Positions 17,696-26,727 of a DNA stretch of 64,000 bases are shown in pieces (positions within the stretch are counted from its first letter, which is position 1; every line of letters starts with the position of its first letter). Made by a program: the position numbers and the translations under genes. Source of the stretch: Enterocloster aldenensis (GTDB taxonomy: Bacteria > Bacillota > Clostridia > Lachnospirales > Lachnospiraceae); assembly GCF_003434055.1 (NCBI RefSeq), contig NZ_QVEX01000009.1, forward strand, positions 62,001 through 126,000, read 5' to 3'. Under the pieces are notes generated by a model, which was given only the letters and a program-made list of their open reading frames with translations, was not told the DNA's origin and did not search any database.

Positions 17696-17736
17696 TTGCA
17701 AAAACACGGATTATGTCATATTATATTGTATTAAGA
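17696..17736 (+). promoter_or_regulatory. Promoter and operator of module B GntR gene
   Basis: -35 TTGCAA (17696-17701), 17-bp spacer, -10 TATTAT (17719-17724), followed by ATTGTATTAAGAAAGG. The same tail occurs after the -10 of the GntR gene at 52118, indicating a duplicated control region and probable autorepression. Confidence 0.7.
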
Positions 17737-17800
17737 AAGGATTCCTGCCCGGGACGGATTCGGACACAGCGCCCCACAGGGCAGAATGACGGTGATATTT

Positions 17801-18526
17801 ATGATTCATTTTGATGCAGGCAGCATAGACCCTTCCAGTATTACCCCCATGTACAAGCAGGTGGCCGGCATTATTTCCGAAGGCATACGCACAGGGGAAC
17901 TGAAGGTAGGAGAAAAGCTTCCTTCTGAGTTCGAACTGATGAAGGACTTTAACGTAAGCCGCGTGACCATCCGGGGCGCAATCTCAGAACTGGTAACGGA
18001 CGGGCTTCTGGTGCGCAGCCAGGGAAAGGGCACCTTTGTGGCGCCGCAGAAAAAGCTCCAGTCCGCCAATGATACCACCGGACTGACCGATTCCTGCCGC
18101 CAGGCCGGCAAGGTGCTTAAGTCCCAGGTGCTGTCCGTGGAGTACGCTTATCCCACCCATGCCGACAGTGAATTCCTGGCTGTTGATGAGAGCCAGCAGG
18201 TCATTGAGATCAAACGGCTCCGCTACATAGACGGACACCCGTCCATTTTGGAAACACTCTACTTCCCAAGAAAGTATGATTTCCTTCTCCATGAAAACCT
18301 GGAGGGGTCCGTGTTCTCAATTTTGCACGCCCATGGCATCACGGTGCACAACAGCAGGAGGACCCTTGAAATCAGCAACGCATCCTCCAATGAGGCCGGA
18401 CTGCTGGAAATCAAGCGTAACTCCCCCCTGCTGCTGTTCAGGGATTACCAGTCGGACAGCCAGGGCAATCCCCTGTTTGTCTGCAAACAGCTCTACAATA
18501 CCCAGAACATGATATTCTACTTATAA
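17801..18526 (+). CDS. GntR/HutC-family repressor of module B
   Basis: 241 aa from the ATG at 17801, chosen over 17786 because it aligns with its paralogue at 52118, which is also exactly 241 aa. The winged helix is at residues ~10-75 (LKVGEKLPSEFELMKDF, SRVTIRGAISELVTDGLL, GKGTFVAP), then the UTRA effector domain (to FYL). The recognition helix is nearly identical to that of the 52118 protein, so both should bind the same DNA. Its 3' end overlaps the convergent frlC stop region with only the shared TTATAA between them. Confidence 0.9.
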   Translation: MIHFDAGSIDPSSITPMYKQVAGIISEGIRTGELKVGEKLPSEFELMKDFNVSRVTIRGAISELVTDGLLVRSQGKGTFVAPQKKLQSANDTTGLTDSCRQAGKVLKSQVLSVEYAYPTHADSEFLAVDESQQVIEIKRLRYIDGHPSILETLYFPRKYDFLLHENLEGSVFSILHAHGITVHNSRRTLEISNASSNEAGLLEIKRNSPLLLFRDYQSDSQGNPLFVCKQLYNTQNMIFYL

Positions 18527-19357
18527 TTCCAGTTCCTGCCGGATGCGCCGGATGCATCTTTGCGCCTCAGACAGGTACAGCTCCGGGTCCCTGAAGTAGG
18601 GATTTAGCAGTTCCAGGGAACACCATCCGTCATAACCGTACCGCTTCAGGATACGGAAGAAGTCGGCCACGGGAATCACCCCGTTCCGGTCATCCAGCTG
18701 CATATGGAATTCCGTGGTCCCGTCCCCGTTGCATATATGTACGTATTTCATGGACGTCCCAAGACGCTCCAAGTAGTCGGAATAAGGTTCATTGGCAATA
18801 AAGGGCGGGACCATGTCAATCATGGCGCACAGGGCGGGGCTGTTAACCCGCTCCTGCAGCTCTAGGATGTCATCCACACAGGTGATGGTGTTCCCCTCCG
18901 AGGGCGACAGGGATTCCAGGATAATGTCCACTCCCAGTTCCCCGGCCCTCCTGCACAGGATGGATGTCCCCTCTTCCAGGTACCCCCACACGGTTTCCCG
19001 TTTCACCCCATATCCCGGGTGTTTGGCGGTTATCTGCATCTTATCGGTGCCCAGCCTTGCGGCTGTCTCCACACTTTTCAGCAGGTATTCAATGGTTTCC
19101 CTGCGTTCCTTTTCCATGGATGAGGTAAGGCTGTACGGGTATGCCAGTATCTCCGGTGTGAACATGGATATCTCCACCCCATACTGTTTTTTCCAGCCCA
19201 GGATGGCCTGTATCTCCTCCCTGCCCATGTCATGGGCATAAGCATGGGGTCTTCCTCCCCAGACTTCCACCCCTTCAAACCCATATTCCTGCGCCATCTT
19301 AAATGAGTGCTCCAGGCCGAAGCGGCAGAACTGGTATGTTAAGAACGAAAATTTCAT
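18521..19357 (-). CDS. frlC: Fructoselysine 3-epimerase-like TIM-barrel protein (FrlC)
   Basis: 278 aa, against 276 for E. coli FrlC. The AP-endonuclease-2-like TIM barrel shows GFEGVEVWGGRPHAYAHDM, essentially the E. coli FrlC signature (EIWGGRPHAFAPDL), then MFTPEILAYPYSLTSS, DIILESLSPSEGNT (metal Glu), AMIDMVPPF (metal Asp), YVHICNGDG (His) and WCSLELLNPYF (Glu). FrlC interconverts fructoselysine and psicoselysine, letting the cell use the C3 epimer. It is the last gene of the module B operon (kinase-ATPase-permease-SBP-epimerase). Confidence 0.88.
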   Translation of the reverse strand: MKFSFLTYQFCRFGLEHSFKMAQEYGFEGVEVWGGRPHAYAHDMGREEIQAILGWKKQYGVEISMFTPEILAYPYSLTSSMEKERRETIEYLLKSVETAARLGTDKMQITAKHPGYGVKRETVWGYLEEGTSILCRRAGELGVDIILESLSPSEGNTITCVDDILELQERVNSPALCAMIDMVPPFIANEPYSDYLERLGTSMKYVHICNGDGTTEFHMQLDDRNGVIPVADFFRILKRYGYDGWCSLELLNPYFRDPELYLSEAQRCIRRIRQELEL

Positions 19358-19386
19358 CTGTTTCCTCCTTGAACCATCCGGTGTAA

Positions 19387-19455
19387 TGAAAACTGCTTTC
19401 CGTCAGCCATGGGGTCCCGGGCATGCCATGGTGCCGGTTTTTGCCCGGACATGGC
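19387..19455. repeat. Possible degenerate fragment of the long-palindrome family, copy C
   Basis: The 19-mer GAAAACTGCTTTCCGTCAG (19388-19406) differs at one base from the outer arm of copy A (8888-8906). Beside it is an imperfect inverted repeat (CATGGGGTCCCGGGCA / TGCCCGGACATG) ending near the stop codon of the sugar-binding protein. It could also serve as an SBP-frlC intercistronic hairpin. Confidence 0.4.
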
Positions 19456-20478
19456 CTACTCTGCCTCAAAGGAATCAGCGTCCTTTGCAGTGAGAAGCCC
19501 CAGCTCGGTCCAGACAACATCGTTGATTTCCTCGCCCTCCAGGATGTTGTAGGCGGTTTCCAGGGCAACGTAACCAATCTTCTTGGGATACAGGGCAACG
19601 GAGCAGATCAGGTTGCAGTCAGGCCCGTCATTTTTCATGATATCCAGCTGTTCCGGTGTTGCATCATATCCGGCAATCAGCACATCCTGCCTGTTGTTGG
19701 TCTTGCAGGCAGTATACGCGCCCAGGGAATTGTCGCCCATGAAGCAGAAGATACCGGTGATGTCAGGATGTGCCTGAAGCATGTTCTCGGTTGTGGCCCT
19801 GTGGGTATCCCTCGTACCATTGGAAAGCTGCTCGACCATCTCCACATTGGGGGCAATTAGAGCCATGCGCTCCTTGAATCCGGCGATACGCTCTTCTGCG
19901 GTCGTGACCCCGGGAACCTCGGTGAGGATCAGCACCTTGCCCTCGGTCCCCATCTCCTGTACCAGATAATCCGCTGCCATGGCCCCGCCTGCCGCGTTAT
20001 CAGAAAGCACCTTTGCATCACACTGGGCTTCCGTGTCAATGTCATAGTCCACCAGAACGATTCCTGCTTCCCTTACCTTATCAATGTAGGGGACAATGGC
20101 ATTGGCATCCACCGGCGCCACACAGATGGCGTCCACGCCCTGCTGTATCAGGTCTTCCAGGATTGCAATCTCCTTCTGCATGTCTCCGGCCGGGTCAGGC
20201 TTGACAACCGTTACGTTGCCCAGCTCCGCCGCCTTTTTCTCAGCCCCGGATATGATGTCCACGCCAAATTCTTCTGCCTGGGACCATGCCAGGACCGCAA
20301 TGGTGTAACCGTCCTTTTCCTCGCCCTGGTCCGCTGCCGCGGTATCCTGGGACGTGCCTTGGGCTGTTCCTGCCGCAGTGTCTGCCGGTGCATTGCTCTC
20401 CTTGCCTGTTTTGCATCCAGCCAGTATGGATGCCGTCATTGCCGCACAAAGGATCATGGTTGCCAGTCTTTTTTTCAT
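19456..20478 (-). CDS. Sugar ABC transporter substrate-binding lipoprotein (RbsB family), module B
   Basis: 340 aa. A lipoprotein signal ends at LAGC (Cys 21), then an Ala/Gly/Gln linker and a Peripla_BP_4 fold: YTIAVLAWSQAEEFGVDIISGAEKKA, ILEDLIQQGVDAICVAPVDANAI, DYDIDTEAQCDAKVLSDN and the C-terminal GYDATPEQLDIM hinge. First in a line of sugar-binding proteins tied to Amadori enzymes here. With frlC and frlD on the same transcript, fructoselysine, psicoselysine or a similar conjugate is the likely ligand. Confidence 0.9.
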   Translation of the reverse strand: MKKRLATMILCAAMTASILAGCKTGKESNAPADTAAGTAQGTSQDTAAADQGEEKDGYTIAVLAWSQAEEFGVDIISGAEKKAAELGNVTVVKPDPAGDMQKEIAILEDLIQQGVDAICVAPVDANAIVPYIDKVREAGIVLVDYDIDTEAQCDAKVLSDNAAGGAMAADYLVQEMGTEGKVLILTEVPGVTTAEERIAGFKERMALIAPNVEMVEQLSNGTRDTHRATTENMLQAHPDITGIFCFMGDNSLGAYTACKTNNRQDVLIAGYDATPEQLDIMKNDGPDCNLICSVALYPKKIGYVALETAYNILEGEEINDVVWTELGLLTAKDADSFEAE

Positions 20479-20522
20479 TTTGTTTTCCTCCTGAGATTTT
20501 TAATTTTTTTATGGTTTCATTT

Positions 20523-21485
20523 TTATTTCTTTCTGCTGTTAAAGATGGAGTAGATAACGGCCGCTATGATGATGATTCCCTTCACCACCAGCTGCCAGTA
20601 GGAGCTGATATAGAGAAGGTTCATCCCGTTGTTGATGATGCCCATGAGGAGCGCGCCAAAGAATATGCCCACCACCGCGCCTTTTCCTCCGCTGAAGGAC
20701 ACGCCGCCCATTGCGCAGGCAGCAATGGCCTCTGTCTCAAACGCATTGCCTGCCGTGGGCTGTGCGGAGGCATTCCTGGCCGACAGTATGACGCCTGCCA
20801 GGGCCGCGCAGATGCCGCTGATCATATAGGCGTACATGATGACCCTCCTGGCATTGATGCCGGAGTGATGGGCTGCCTGGTAGTTGCCGCCCACCGCGTA
20901 CACGGAGCGGCCAAAGGAGGTCCTTGAAAGGATGATCCCAACCACCACGAACGTCCCAAGCATGAAGAAAATGGGTATGGGGATCCCGCCAAGGGAGCCG
21001 ATGCCAAGGGAAAGCATGCTGTCCGGTATGTTGCCGATGGGCTTTCCCTCACAGATCAGGTAACATGCCCCCCTCAGGGTAATCTGCATGCCCAGGGTCA
21101 TGATAAAGGGCGGGATTCCTGTCTTGGCAATAAAGACACCTGAGAGCAGCCCTAAAAGGGCGCCCACGAAAAGCCCTATGAGGATGGCCGGTACCAGGGG
21201 CATATTGCCTTCCACCACAAACTTGGTTACCAGGGCGCCGCACACACCTGCGGTGGAGCCCACCGTCAGGTCGATTCCCCCTGTCATCATGGCAAATGCC
21301 ATGCCGCAGGCAAGGATCCCATAGACGGATATCTGTCTTAATACATTCAGGATATTGGTAGGTGTCATGAAGTTCTCGCTTCGTATGCTCATGAACACGC
21401 TCACCACGATGATGACCAGGATCAGGCCGGAATACGATTTAAAATTGGAATTGTTCAATACTTTCTGGATTGATTTATTTTTCAT
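20523..21485 (-). CDS. Sugar ABC transporter permease (RbsC family), module B
   Basis: 320 aa, eight to ten hydrophobic helices. Signatures: NILNVLRQISVYGILACGMAFAMMTGGIDLTVGS, the FVVEGNMPLVPAILIGLFVGALLGLLSG helix pair and GGVSFSGGKGAVVGIFFGALLMGIINNGMNLL. It starts 2 bp after the ATPase stop with GGAGG inside the upstream gene. Membrane channel of the module B importer. Confidence 0.92.
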   Translation of the reverse strand: MKNKSIQKVLNNSNFKSYSGLILVIIVVSVFMSIRSENFMTPTNILNVLRQISVYGILACGMAFAMMTGGIDLTVGSTAGVCGALVTKFVVEGNMPLVPAILIGLFVGALLGLLSGVFIAKTGIPPFIMTLGMQITLRGACYLICEGKPIGNIPDSMLSLGIGSLGGIPIPIFFMLGTFVVVGIILSRTSFGRSVYAVGGNYQAAHHSGINARRVIMYAYMISGICAALAGVILSARNASAQPTAGNAFETEAIAACAMGGVSFSGGKGAVVGIFFGALLMGIINNGMNLLYISSYWQLVVKGIIIIAAVIYSIFNSRKK

Positions 21486-21487
21486 GA

Positions 21488-22972
21488 TTAAACTGCCTCC
21501 TTCGTTGCCAGCTTCATTACTGTTTCTTCCGTTGCTTCCCCCATGTTCTGCTCACCGGTTATCTTCCCTTCCCGCATGATGATGATCCGGTCGCTCATAT
21601 TAAGCAGTTCCGGAAGTTCAGAGGAAATCATGATGATGGATACGCCCTGCAGTACCAGCTGATTCATAATCTCATAAATCTCTGCCTTGGACCCCACGTC
21701 AATGCCCCGGGTGGGTTCGTCTAAAATCAGGATATCCGGTTTTGTGGCAAGACATTTTGCAATTACTACCTTCTGCTGGTTTCCGCCGCTTAAGTCCCCG
21801 GCCGCCTGATCCACATCCGCTGCCTTTACCTGCAGGCGTTTCATATATTCAGCCGCGCACTCCTTTTCCTTCTGGGAGTTCATGAAGCCTCCCAAGGACA
21901 GTTCCGGAAGGGAACTCATCTCGATATTCTTGAGGATGGACAACAGCAGTACCAGCCCCTGGTCCTTCCTGTCCTCCGGAACCAGGGCGAATTTGTTGCG
22001 GATGGCCTCTGTGGGGTTGTGGTTCACAATCACCTTCCCATTCTTATAAATGGTCCCCGCTGCCTTATCAAGCCCCATGACGGCCCTCATGAGTTCGGTC
22101 CGCCCTGCGCCCACCAATCCGCCAAAGCCCAGGATTTCCCCTTTGTGCAGTACAAAGGACGCGTCCTTAACATACTCATTGCTGATGTGCTCCACCCTGA
22201 GGATTTCCTCGCCGATATCCACATGGACCTTGGGGAACTGATTTTCCACATTCCTTCCAACCATCAGGGAAATGACCTGGTCCGTATTCAGCTCACTTAC
22301 CATTCCGCCGCCTGAGTTCCTGCCGTCCCGAAGGACCGTGATCCTGTCCCCGATTGCAAAGATATCCTCCAGCCTGTGGGATATGTAGACCATGGAAATG
22401 CCCCTGCTCTTAAGGTCCGCAATGATGCGGAACAGCACCGTGGTTTCCTCGGTTGTCAGGGAAGAGGTGGGTTCGTCAAATATAATGATTTTTGAGTCAA
22501 AGGACACTGCCTTCATGATTTCCACCATCTGCCTCTGCGCCACGCTCAGGTCCCTGATATAGGAAAAGGGATTGAAATGGATATCCAGGCTGTCCATCAG
22601 TGCCAGCGTTTTTTCCTTCAGCGTCTTAAAATCCACCAGGCCGCCCTTTTTTGGATACCTTCCCATATAGATGTTCTCCATGATGGTCATGTCCGCGAAC
22701 TGTACCAGCTCCTGATGGACCGTGCTGATTCCCAGGTGATGGGCTATGTTTGGGTTTTTAATATTTATCTTCTTATCTTCCAGGAAAATCTCACCTTCGG
22801 AAGGTTCAATCACGCCGGAGAGTATTTTCATCAGCGTTGACTTGCCCGCCCCATTTTCCCCTAAAAGGCACAGGATTTCTCCCCGGTACAGTTCAAAGTC
22901 CACTTTCTCCAGAGCCTTAATACCTCCGTAAAATTTAGAAATTCCCTGCATTTTCAATATCGTGTCATTCAT
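21488..22972 (-). CDS. Sugar ABC transporter ATP-binding protein (RbsA family), module B
   Basis: 494 aa with two ABC domains in tandem. The first has Walker A GENGAGKSTLMK, signature LSVAQRQMVEI and Walker B IIIFDEPTSSL. The second, as usual in RbsA proteins, has a degenerate Walker A (GGLVGAGRTELMR) but an intact signature LSGGNQQKV and DEPTRGIDVG. The length is normal. It follows frlD by 56 bp. Confidence 0.93.
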   Translation of the reverse strand: MNDTILKMQGISKFYGGIKALEKVDFELYRGEILCLLGENGAGKSTLMKILSGVIEPSEGEIFLEDKKINIKNPNIAHHLGISTVHQELVQFADMTIMENIYMGRYPKKGGLVDFKTLKEKTLALMDSLDIHFNPFSYIRDLSVAQRQMVEIMKAVSFDSKIIIFDEPTSSLTTEETTVLFRIIADLKSRGISMVYISHRLEDIFAIGDRITVLRDGRNSGGGMVSELNTDQVISLMVGRNVENQFPKVHVDIGEEILRVEHISNEYVKDASFVLHKGEILGFGGLVGAGRTELMRAVMGLDKAAGTIYKNGKVIVNHNPTEAIRNKFALVPEDRKDQGLVLLLSILKNIEMSSLPELSLGGFMNSQKEKECAAEYMKRLQVKAADVDQAAGDLSGGNQQKVVIAKCLATKPDILILDEPTRGIDVGSKAEIYEIMNQLVLQGVSIIMISSELPELLNMSDRIIIMREGKITGEQNMGEATEETVMKLATKEAV

Positions 22973-23028
22973 ATGCTTTCCCTGCGGTCCCTGACTGCAG
23001 GTCCTGCCTCCTTTCTCAAATCAGAAGG

Positions 23029-23931
23029 TTAAAATGCCGTCCCGTATCCAAAGGACCCTTCCACCAGACAGTTGTGCCTGGCCAGAAGATTGCCGGCGCA
23101 CATGCTGAATTCAATCAGCTGGTCCTCATAATCCTCCCTGTCCGCCTGCCTTGTGAAATCAGGCAGCTGTTCCTCATGCAGCCTGTCCATGCGTCCTTTA
23201 TTCTCTATGTAGGAGGAAATGAAGGCTGTTATCCAGGAATCCCCTGCCCCTGTGGTATCCGCCACCGGCGCCTCAAAATTATAAGGAAGCTTCCTGTAAT
23301 ACTTCCTTCCGTTATACACAATGGCTCCCCTGCTCCCAATGGTGGTCACCGCCAGCCTGCACCCGTAACCGTGCACACACCGGTGCAGAAGCTCCTTTAA
23401 CTTCTCCTCCCCCAGGTCCTTGCCGGAAAAAAATGCAATGGTTATGTCCGGGCACACCGCTGCCAGGTCCTTTTCCTCCCACACATCTGAGAAGTCATAC
23501 AGCAGCGGGACTCCTGTTTCCCTGATTTTGACCAGCTGGTCCTCAATGTGGCTGAAACAGCTGGAATGGACCACGTCAAAGGTCTTAATGTATTCCAGCA
23601 GTTCCTCTGTGATCTGCAGCGGATGGGACTTGACCACGCCAGCGTCATTCTCATCCGTGATGGTGCGGTCCCCGTCCTTGAGCCGGATGCCGCAGATTCC
23701 TGTCTCGCCCTGTACCCTGACGCATCGGGAGATATCCACTCCCTTATCCTCCAGCGCATGGACCACCATGTCTGCCTGGATATCCGTGCCCAGAACCCCT
23801 GCATATGCGGTTTCATGTCCAAGCTGACGGCCGTAAACTGAAAAATTCAGGCTGTTTCCTCCCGGGTACATGATGCCTGTGGTGTAGTTGCAGTCTACCA
23901 CGTTGTCCCCTACCCCTATGAGTCTAAGCAT
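23029..23931 (-). CDS. frlD: Fructoselysine 6-kinase-like PfkB carbohydrate kinase (FrlD)
   Basis: 300 aa. FrlD-like opening (GVGDNVVDCNYTTGIMYPGGNSLNFSVYGRQLG), SCFSHIEDQL in the lid region, VTTIGSRGAIVYNGRKYYR and the PfkB signature DTTGAGDSWITAFI with the catalytic Asp. E. coli FrlD is 261 aa; this is longer, mainly by a charged insert near residues 240-265 (ENKGRMDRLHEEQLPDFTRQ). Phosphorylates the imported Amadori compound at C6, making the substrate for the FrlB/FraB deglycase. First gene of the module B ABC operon. Confidence 0.85.
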   Translation of the reverse strand: MLRLIGVGDNVVDCNYTTGIMYPGGNSLNFSVYGRQLGHETAYAGVLGTDIQADMVVHALEDKGVDISRCVRVQGETGICGIRLKDGDRTITDENDAGVVKSHPLQITEELLEYIKTFDVVHSSCFSHIEDQLVKIRETGVPLLYDFSDVWEEKDLAAVCPDITIAFFSGKDLGEEKLKELLHRCVHGYGCRLAVTTIGSRGAIVYNGRKYYRKLPYNFEAPVADTTGAGDSWITAFISSYIENKGRMDRLHEEQLPDFTRQADREDYEDQLIEFSMCAGNLLARHNCLVEGSFGYGTAF

Positions 23932-23972
23932 ACTTCACCTCTCCTTTAGTTGTTTCATTTATCATTATATCG

Positions 23973-24023
23973 ATACATAATGTATTATGACGTTATAGTA
24001 TCACACCACCTGTCTTTTGTAAA
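23973..24023 (-). promoter_or_regulatory. Promoter and GntR-type operator of module B ABC operon
   Basis: On the minus strand -35 TTTACA (24023-24018), 17-bp spacer, -10 TACTAT (24000-23995). The palindrome ATACAT-A-ATGTAT (23973-23985) lies just downstream within CATAATACATTATGTATC, the same operator type as in front of modules C and D. Confidence 0.75.
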
Positions 24024-24120
24024 TACTTTTTTATATATTTTGTTGATAAAAAATGATTTTGCCAACCGGAAACTGGCACAAATGCCGGCGCTTTCCCGTC
24101 CCTCCCCCCTGCAGCCCTCA

Positions 24121-24152
24121 AAAAAGGACATCCCTGTACGGGATGTCCTTTT
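24121..24152. terminator. Intrinsic terminator of module C
   Basis: Stem GGACATCCC / GGGATGTCC with tetraloop TGTA; on the minus strand it is followed by TTTTTT. It lies just after the HAD gene stop. Confidence 0.9.
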
Positions 24153-24161
24153 CACATGTCC

Positions 24162-24806
24162 TTATTCTTTTTCCACATAAAGCAGGGTGTCCGCCAGCCT
24201 GCCCACCTCTGCCGGGGACCCGGCAAAACAGCTGGCCTCCTTAAGCTCCTCCCTTGTCCCGCACCCGTAAAGGCATGCAATGGAGGGAACCTGGTTGGCC
24301 TTTGCCGCAGCCACGTCATAGATGCGGTCCCCCACCATGACAGCCGCCTCAGGCTTTACCTCTTCCATAAGGGCTGCCAGGGAACCTGCCTTATCCTTTC
24401 CAGGTATCACGGGGCGGATTTTATCTATCTTATCCCGTATCCCCAGCCTGCCTAACATCATCTCAATATAAGTACGGTCCGCATTGGAGCAGACCGCTGT
24501 CCGGTACCCCTTCTGATGCAGGCTGTCAAGCAGCTCCGGGACGCCATCGTACACGGTTTCCATGTCTTTGTACACATTGTCCTGATAATATTCAACCAGC
24601 TTCCAGAACCCGTCTGCCCGGGCGCACCGCTCCTCGCCGAACAGCTTCAGGTTTGTCTCCTCGGTCCGCTCCCCTATGGTCATACGGATTTCCTCGGTGG
24701 TCCACTCCCCCAGCCCTGTATCCTCCATGGCAGCCCGGATGGAAGGTACGATGAAAATATCCGTCCTGCTCAAAGTTCCGTCCAAATCAAATATAACCCA
24801 CTTCAT
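24162..24806 (-). CDS. HAD-superfamily phosphatase (phosphoglycolate-phosphatase-like)
   Basis: 214 aa from the ATG at 24806, which uses GAGGAG in the kinase stop region; a GTG at 24815 would overlap the kinase. Motifs: FDLDGTLSRTD (I), AVCSNAD (II), GKDKAGSLAALMEE (III) and VMVGDRIYDVAAAK (IV). Last gene of module C. It probably dephosphorylates a sugar phosphate of the pathway, paralleling the HAD gene that ends module A. Confidence 0.88.
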   Translation of the reverse strand: MKWVIFDLDGTLSRTDIFIVPSIRAAMEDTGLGEWTTEEIRMTIGERTEETNLKLFGEERCARADGFWKLVEYYQDNVYKDMETVYDGVPELLDSLHQKGYRTAVCSNADRTYIEMMLGRLGIRDKIDKIRPVIPGKDKAGSLAALMEEVKPEAAVMVGDRIYDVAAAKANQVPSIACLYGCGTREELKEASCFAGSPAEVGRLADTLLYVEKE

Positions 24807-24811
24807 ACCCG

Positions 24812-25669
24812 TCACTCCTCAATCAGGTTCCTGAATCCAAAACCGCCCCCGCGAAGGCAGTTCTTTGCTGAGTAAGACGCACCGTCCTGCAGCGCCTGGC
24901 GGACTGCATCCCCTGTCAATGTGGTTCCTTTCCTCCATCCCTGGTTCAAAAGGGATACAATCACGGCCGCAATAAAGGAATCCCCGGCCCCCATGGTGTC
25001 CAGGGCCTTGACATACCGGGCTTTTCCTTCCACAAACTCCCTGCCGTTATAGAACATCTGTCCCCTCTCCCCCATGGTGGCCACCACGTTCCTGCACCCG
25101 TGTCCGTATACCTTTTGCATCAGTTCCCGGATTGCGTCCGTCTCCATATGTTCACAGGAAAACTGTCCCAGTTCCAGATAGGGACAGGTCAGTTCCAGGA
25201 ACTCATGGGTGCGGTACTTATCTTTCACGGAAAAGTCAAATGTGACCATGGCCGCCAGGTCCTGAAGCTTATGGACATCCTCATGAAGCTTGGCATTGCA
25301 GCTGGTGTGCACCACATCAAAATCCCTCAGGTAATCCACGTCACAGTCCCTTATGCGCGTGGTGTGCGCCCAGTTCTTTCCTTCGTCCGCCCCTATGTAG
25401 TCCCGCTCCCCGTCATACACGTTCACATCGCACTTCTTAGTGGTGCTGTCCTCATGGAATATACACTGGGACAGGTCCACATGAAGGGCCGTGAGGGCGT
25501 CCCGTATGATACGGCCTTCCCGGTCAGCCCCAATGCTTCCCACATAGGCTGCCCGGGCCCCCAGCCTGCTTGCGTGGGCAGCCACATTCACCGCGTTCCC
25601 GCCTGGATACATGATGCCCATGTTCATATACCGGTCTATTACATTATCACCTATACCAGCTACCTTCAT
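24812..25669 (-). CDS. frlD: FrlD-type PfkB carbohydrate kinase, module C
   Basis: 285 aa. GIGDNVIDRYMNMGIMYPGGNAVNVAAHASRLG is the FrlD-type opening, TFDFSVKDKY matches the FDFSDKW region of FrlD, VVATMGERGQMFYNGREF follows, and DTMGAGDSFIAAVI carries the catalytic Asp as in E. coli FrlD. It sits between an FrlB-type deglycase and a HAD gene in an operon that also encodes a complete PTS, so a separate kinase is at first sight redundant. Confidence 0.83.
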   Translation of the reverse strand: MKVAGIGDNVIDRYMNMGIMYPGGNAVNVAAHASRLGARAAYVGSIGADREGRIIRDALTALHVDLSQCIFHEDSTTKKCDVNVYDGERDYIGADEGKNWAHTTRIRDCDVDYLRDFDVVHTSCNAKLHEDVHKLQDLAAMVTFDFSVKDKYRTHEFLELTCPYLELGQFSCEHMETDAIRELMQKVYGHGCRNVVATMGERGQMFYNGREFVEGKARYVKALDTMGAGDSFIAAVIVSLLNQGWRKGTTLTGDAVRQALQDGASYSAKNCLRGGGFGFRNLIEE

Positions 25670-25698
25670 GTCTGTCTTCCCACTCCTGTCTCATCTGA

Positions 25699-26697
25699 TC
25701 AGTACTCCAGCTTCCTGTAATAACGCCGGATATCCAGGGAATGGTTCCTGATTTCCTCAAAGTTCTTGCTTACCCTGGACAGGACAGCGTTAATCACCAC
25801 CGGCGAGAGCAGCCATCTGAACTTGGTGCTGATTCCGGGAAGCTGGTAATCCGCTGTGTCAAACACGGTAAAGTCATCGGTGTATGCCTGGACAAAGTTC
25901 TTAACGCGCTCATCCAGTCCCCTGGTCTGCCCCTCCGTCATGTTAAGGGCAACGCACACTCCTTTTTCCACAAGTTCTATGGTGCCATGGAAAAATTCAG
26001 GGGAGGTAACGGACTTTGTGCGGAGCCACTGGGACTCTTCCAGCACGCACATGGCAAAGGAATAGGTGGGGCCCCACAGGTTGCCTGATCCAATCCAGAT
26101 CTGATATGGGTCGTCCTTGTACTTCATGGCGTACGCCCTGGCCTTTTCATCACTTGCCTTTCCCACGGACACAAGGGCTGCGGGCAGGTTCTTAAGCTCA
26201 TCCGCGAACTGCACGTAATCATCAAAATATCCCTTATTGTGCAAAATCCTTCCCACCAGCATATACAGTACGAACTCCTGGGGGCGGCCGTCCTTATAGA
26301 CGACCGTGTAGTCGGAAAGCCCTCCCAGGGGGGAACCCTCCACGCCGAGGACGGATATGATTGCAGCGCCCTTTTCCTTCACATATCCGGCCGCTTCCAC
26401 AGTTTCTTTGGTGTCCCCTGACTTGGACGCCATGAACACAAGGGTCCTGTCCGTCAGACGGTTATTGCCAATCCCAAGAAGCTCTGCCGACACCTGGGAT
26501 CGGACATCCAGACCGGACATGACGGAAATCATATAATCAAAGGGCTGCATCATGGCAAGGGAACCGCCGGAGGCCGTGAACAGGATATTGTCAAATCCCT
26601 TTTCGCACACCGCATCGGCAATCGCCTCAATTTCCTGTCTCATCGCGTAGATATAAGCTCCGTTATCCAGAATCGCACGTTCATCAAACTTTACCAT
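25699..26697 (-). CDS. SIS-domain Amadori-6-phosphate deglycase (FrlB family), module C
   Basis: 332 aa. FDNILFTASGGSLAMMQPFD and VFMASKSGDTKETVEAAGYV form the first SIS domain. SVTSPEFFHGTIELVEKGVC holds the catalytic Glu/His pair, and NHSLDIRRYYRKLEY is the family C-terminus. It is clearly divergent from the two near-identical paralogues at 16568 and 43794, suggesting another amino-acid moiety. It is preceded by the PTS IID gene (30-bp gap) and followed by the kinase, so its substrate could come from either phosphorylation route. Confidence 0.84.
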   Translation of the reverse strand: MVKFDERAILDNGAYIYAMRQEIEAIADAVCEKGFDNILFTASGGSLAMMQPFDYMISVMSGLDVRSQVSAELLGIGNNRLTDRTLVFMASKSGDTKETVEAAGYVKEKGAAIISVLGVEGSPLGGLSDYTVVYKDGRPQEFVLYMLVGRILHNKGYFDDYVQFADELKNLPAALVSVGKASDEKARAYAMKYKDDPYQIWIGSGNLWGPTYSFAMCVLEESQWLRTKSVTSPEFFHGTIELVEKGVCVALNMTEGQTRGLDERVKNFVQAYTDDFTVFDTADYQLPGISTKFRWLLSPVVINAVLSRVSKNFEEIRNHSLDIRRYYRKLEY

Positions 26698-26727
26698 TTT
26701 TCATTCTCCTCCTGCTATATCTTCATT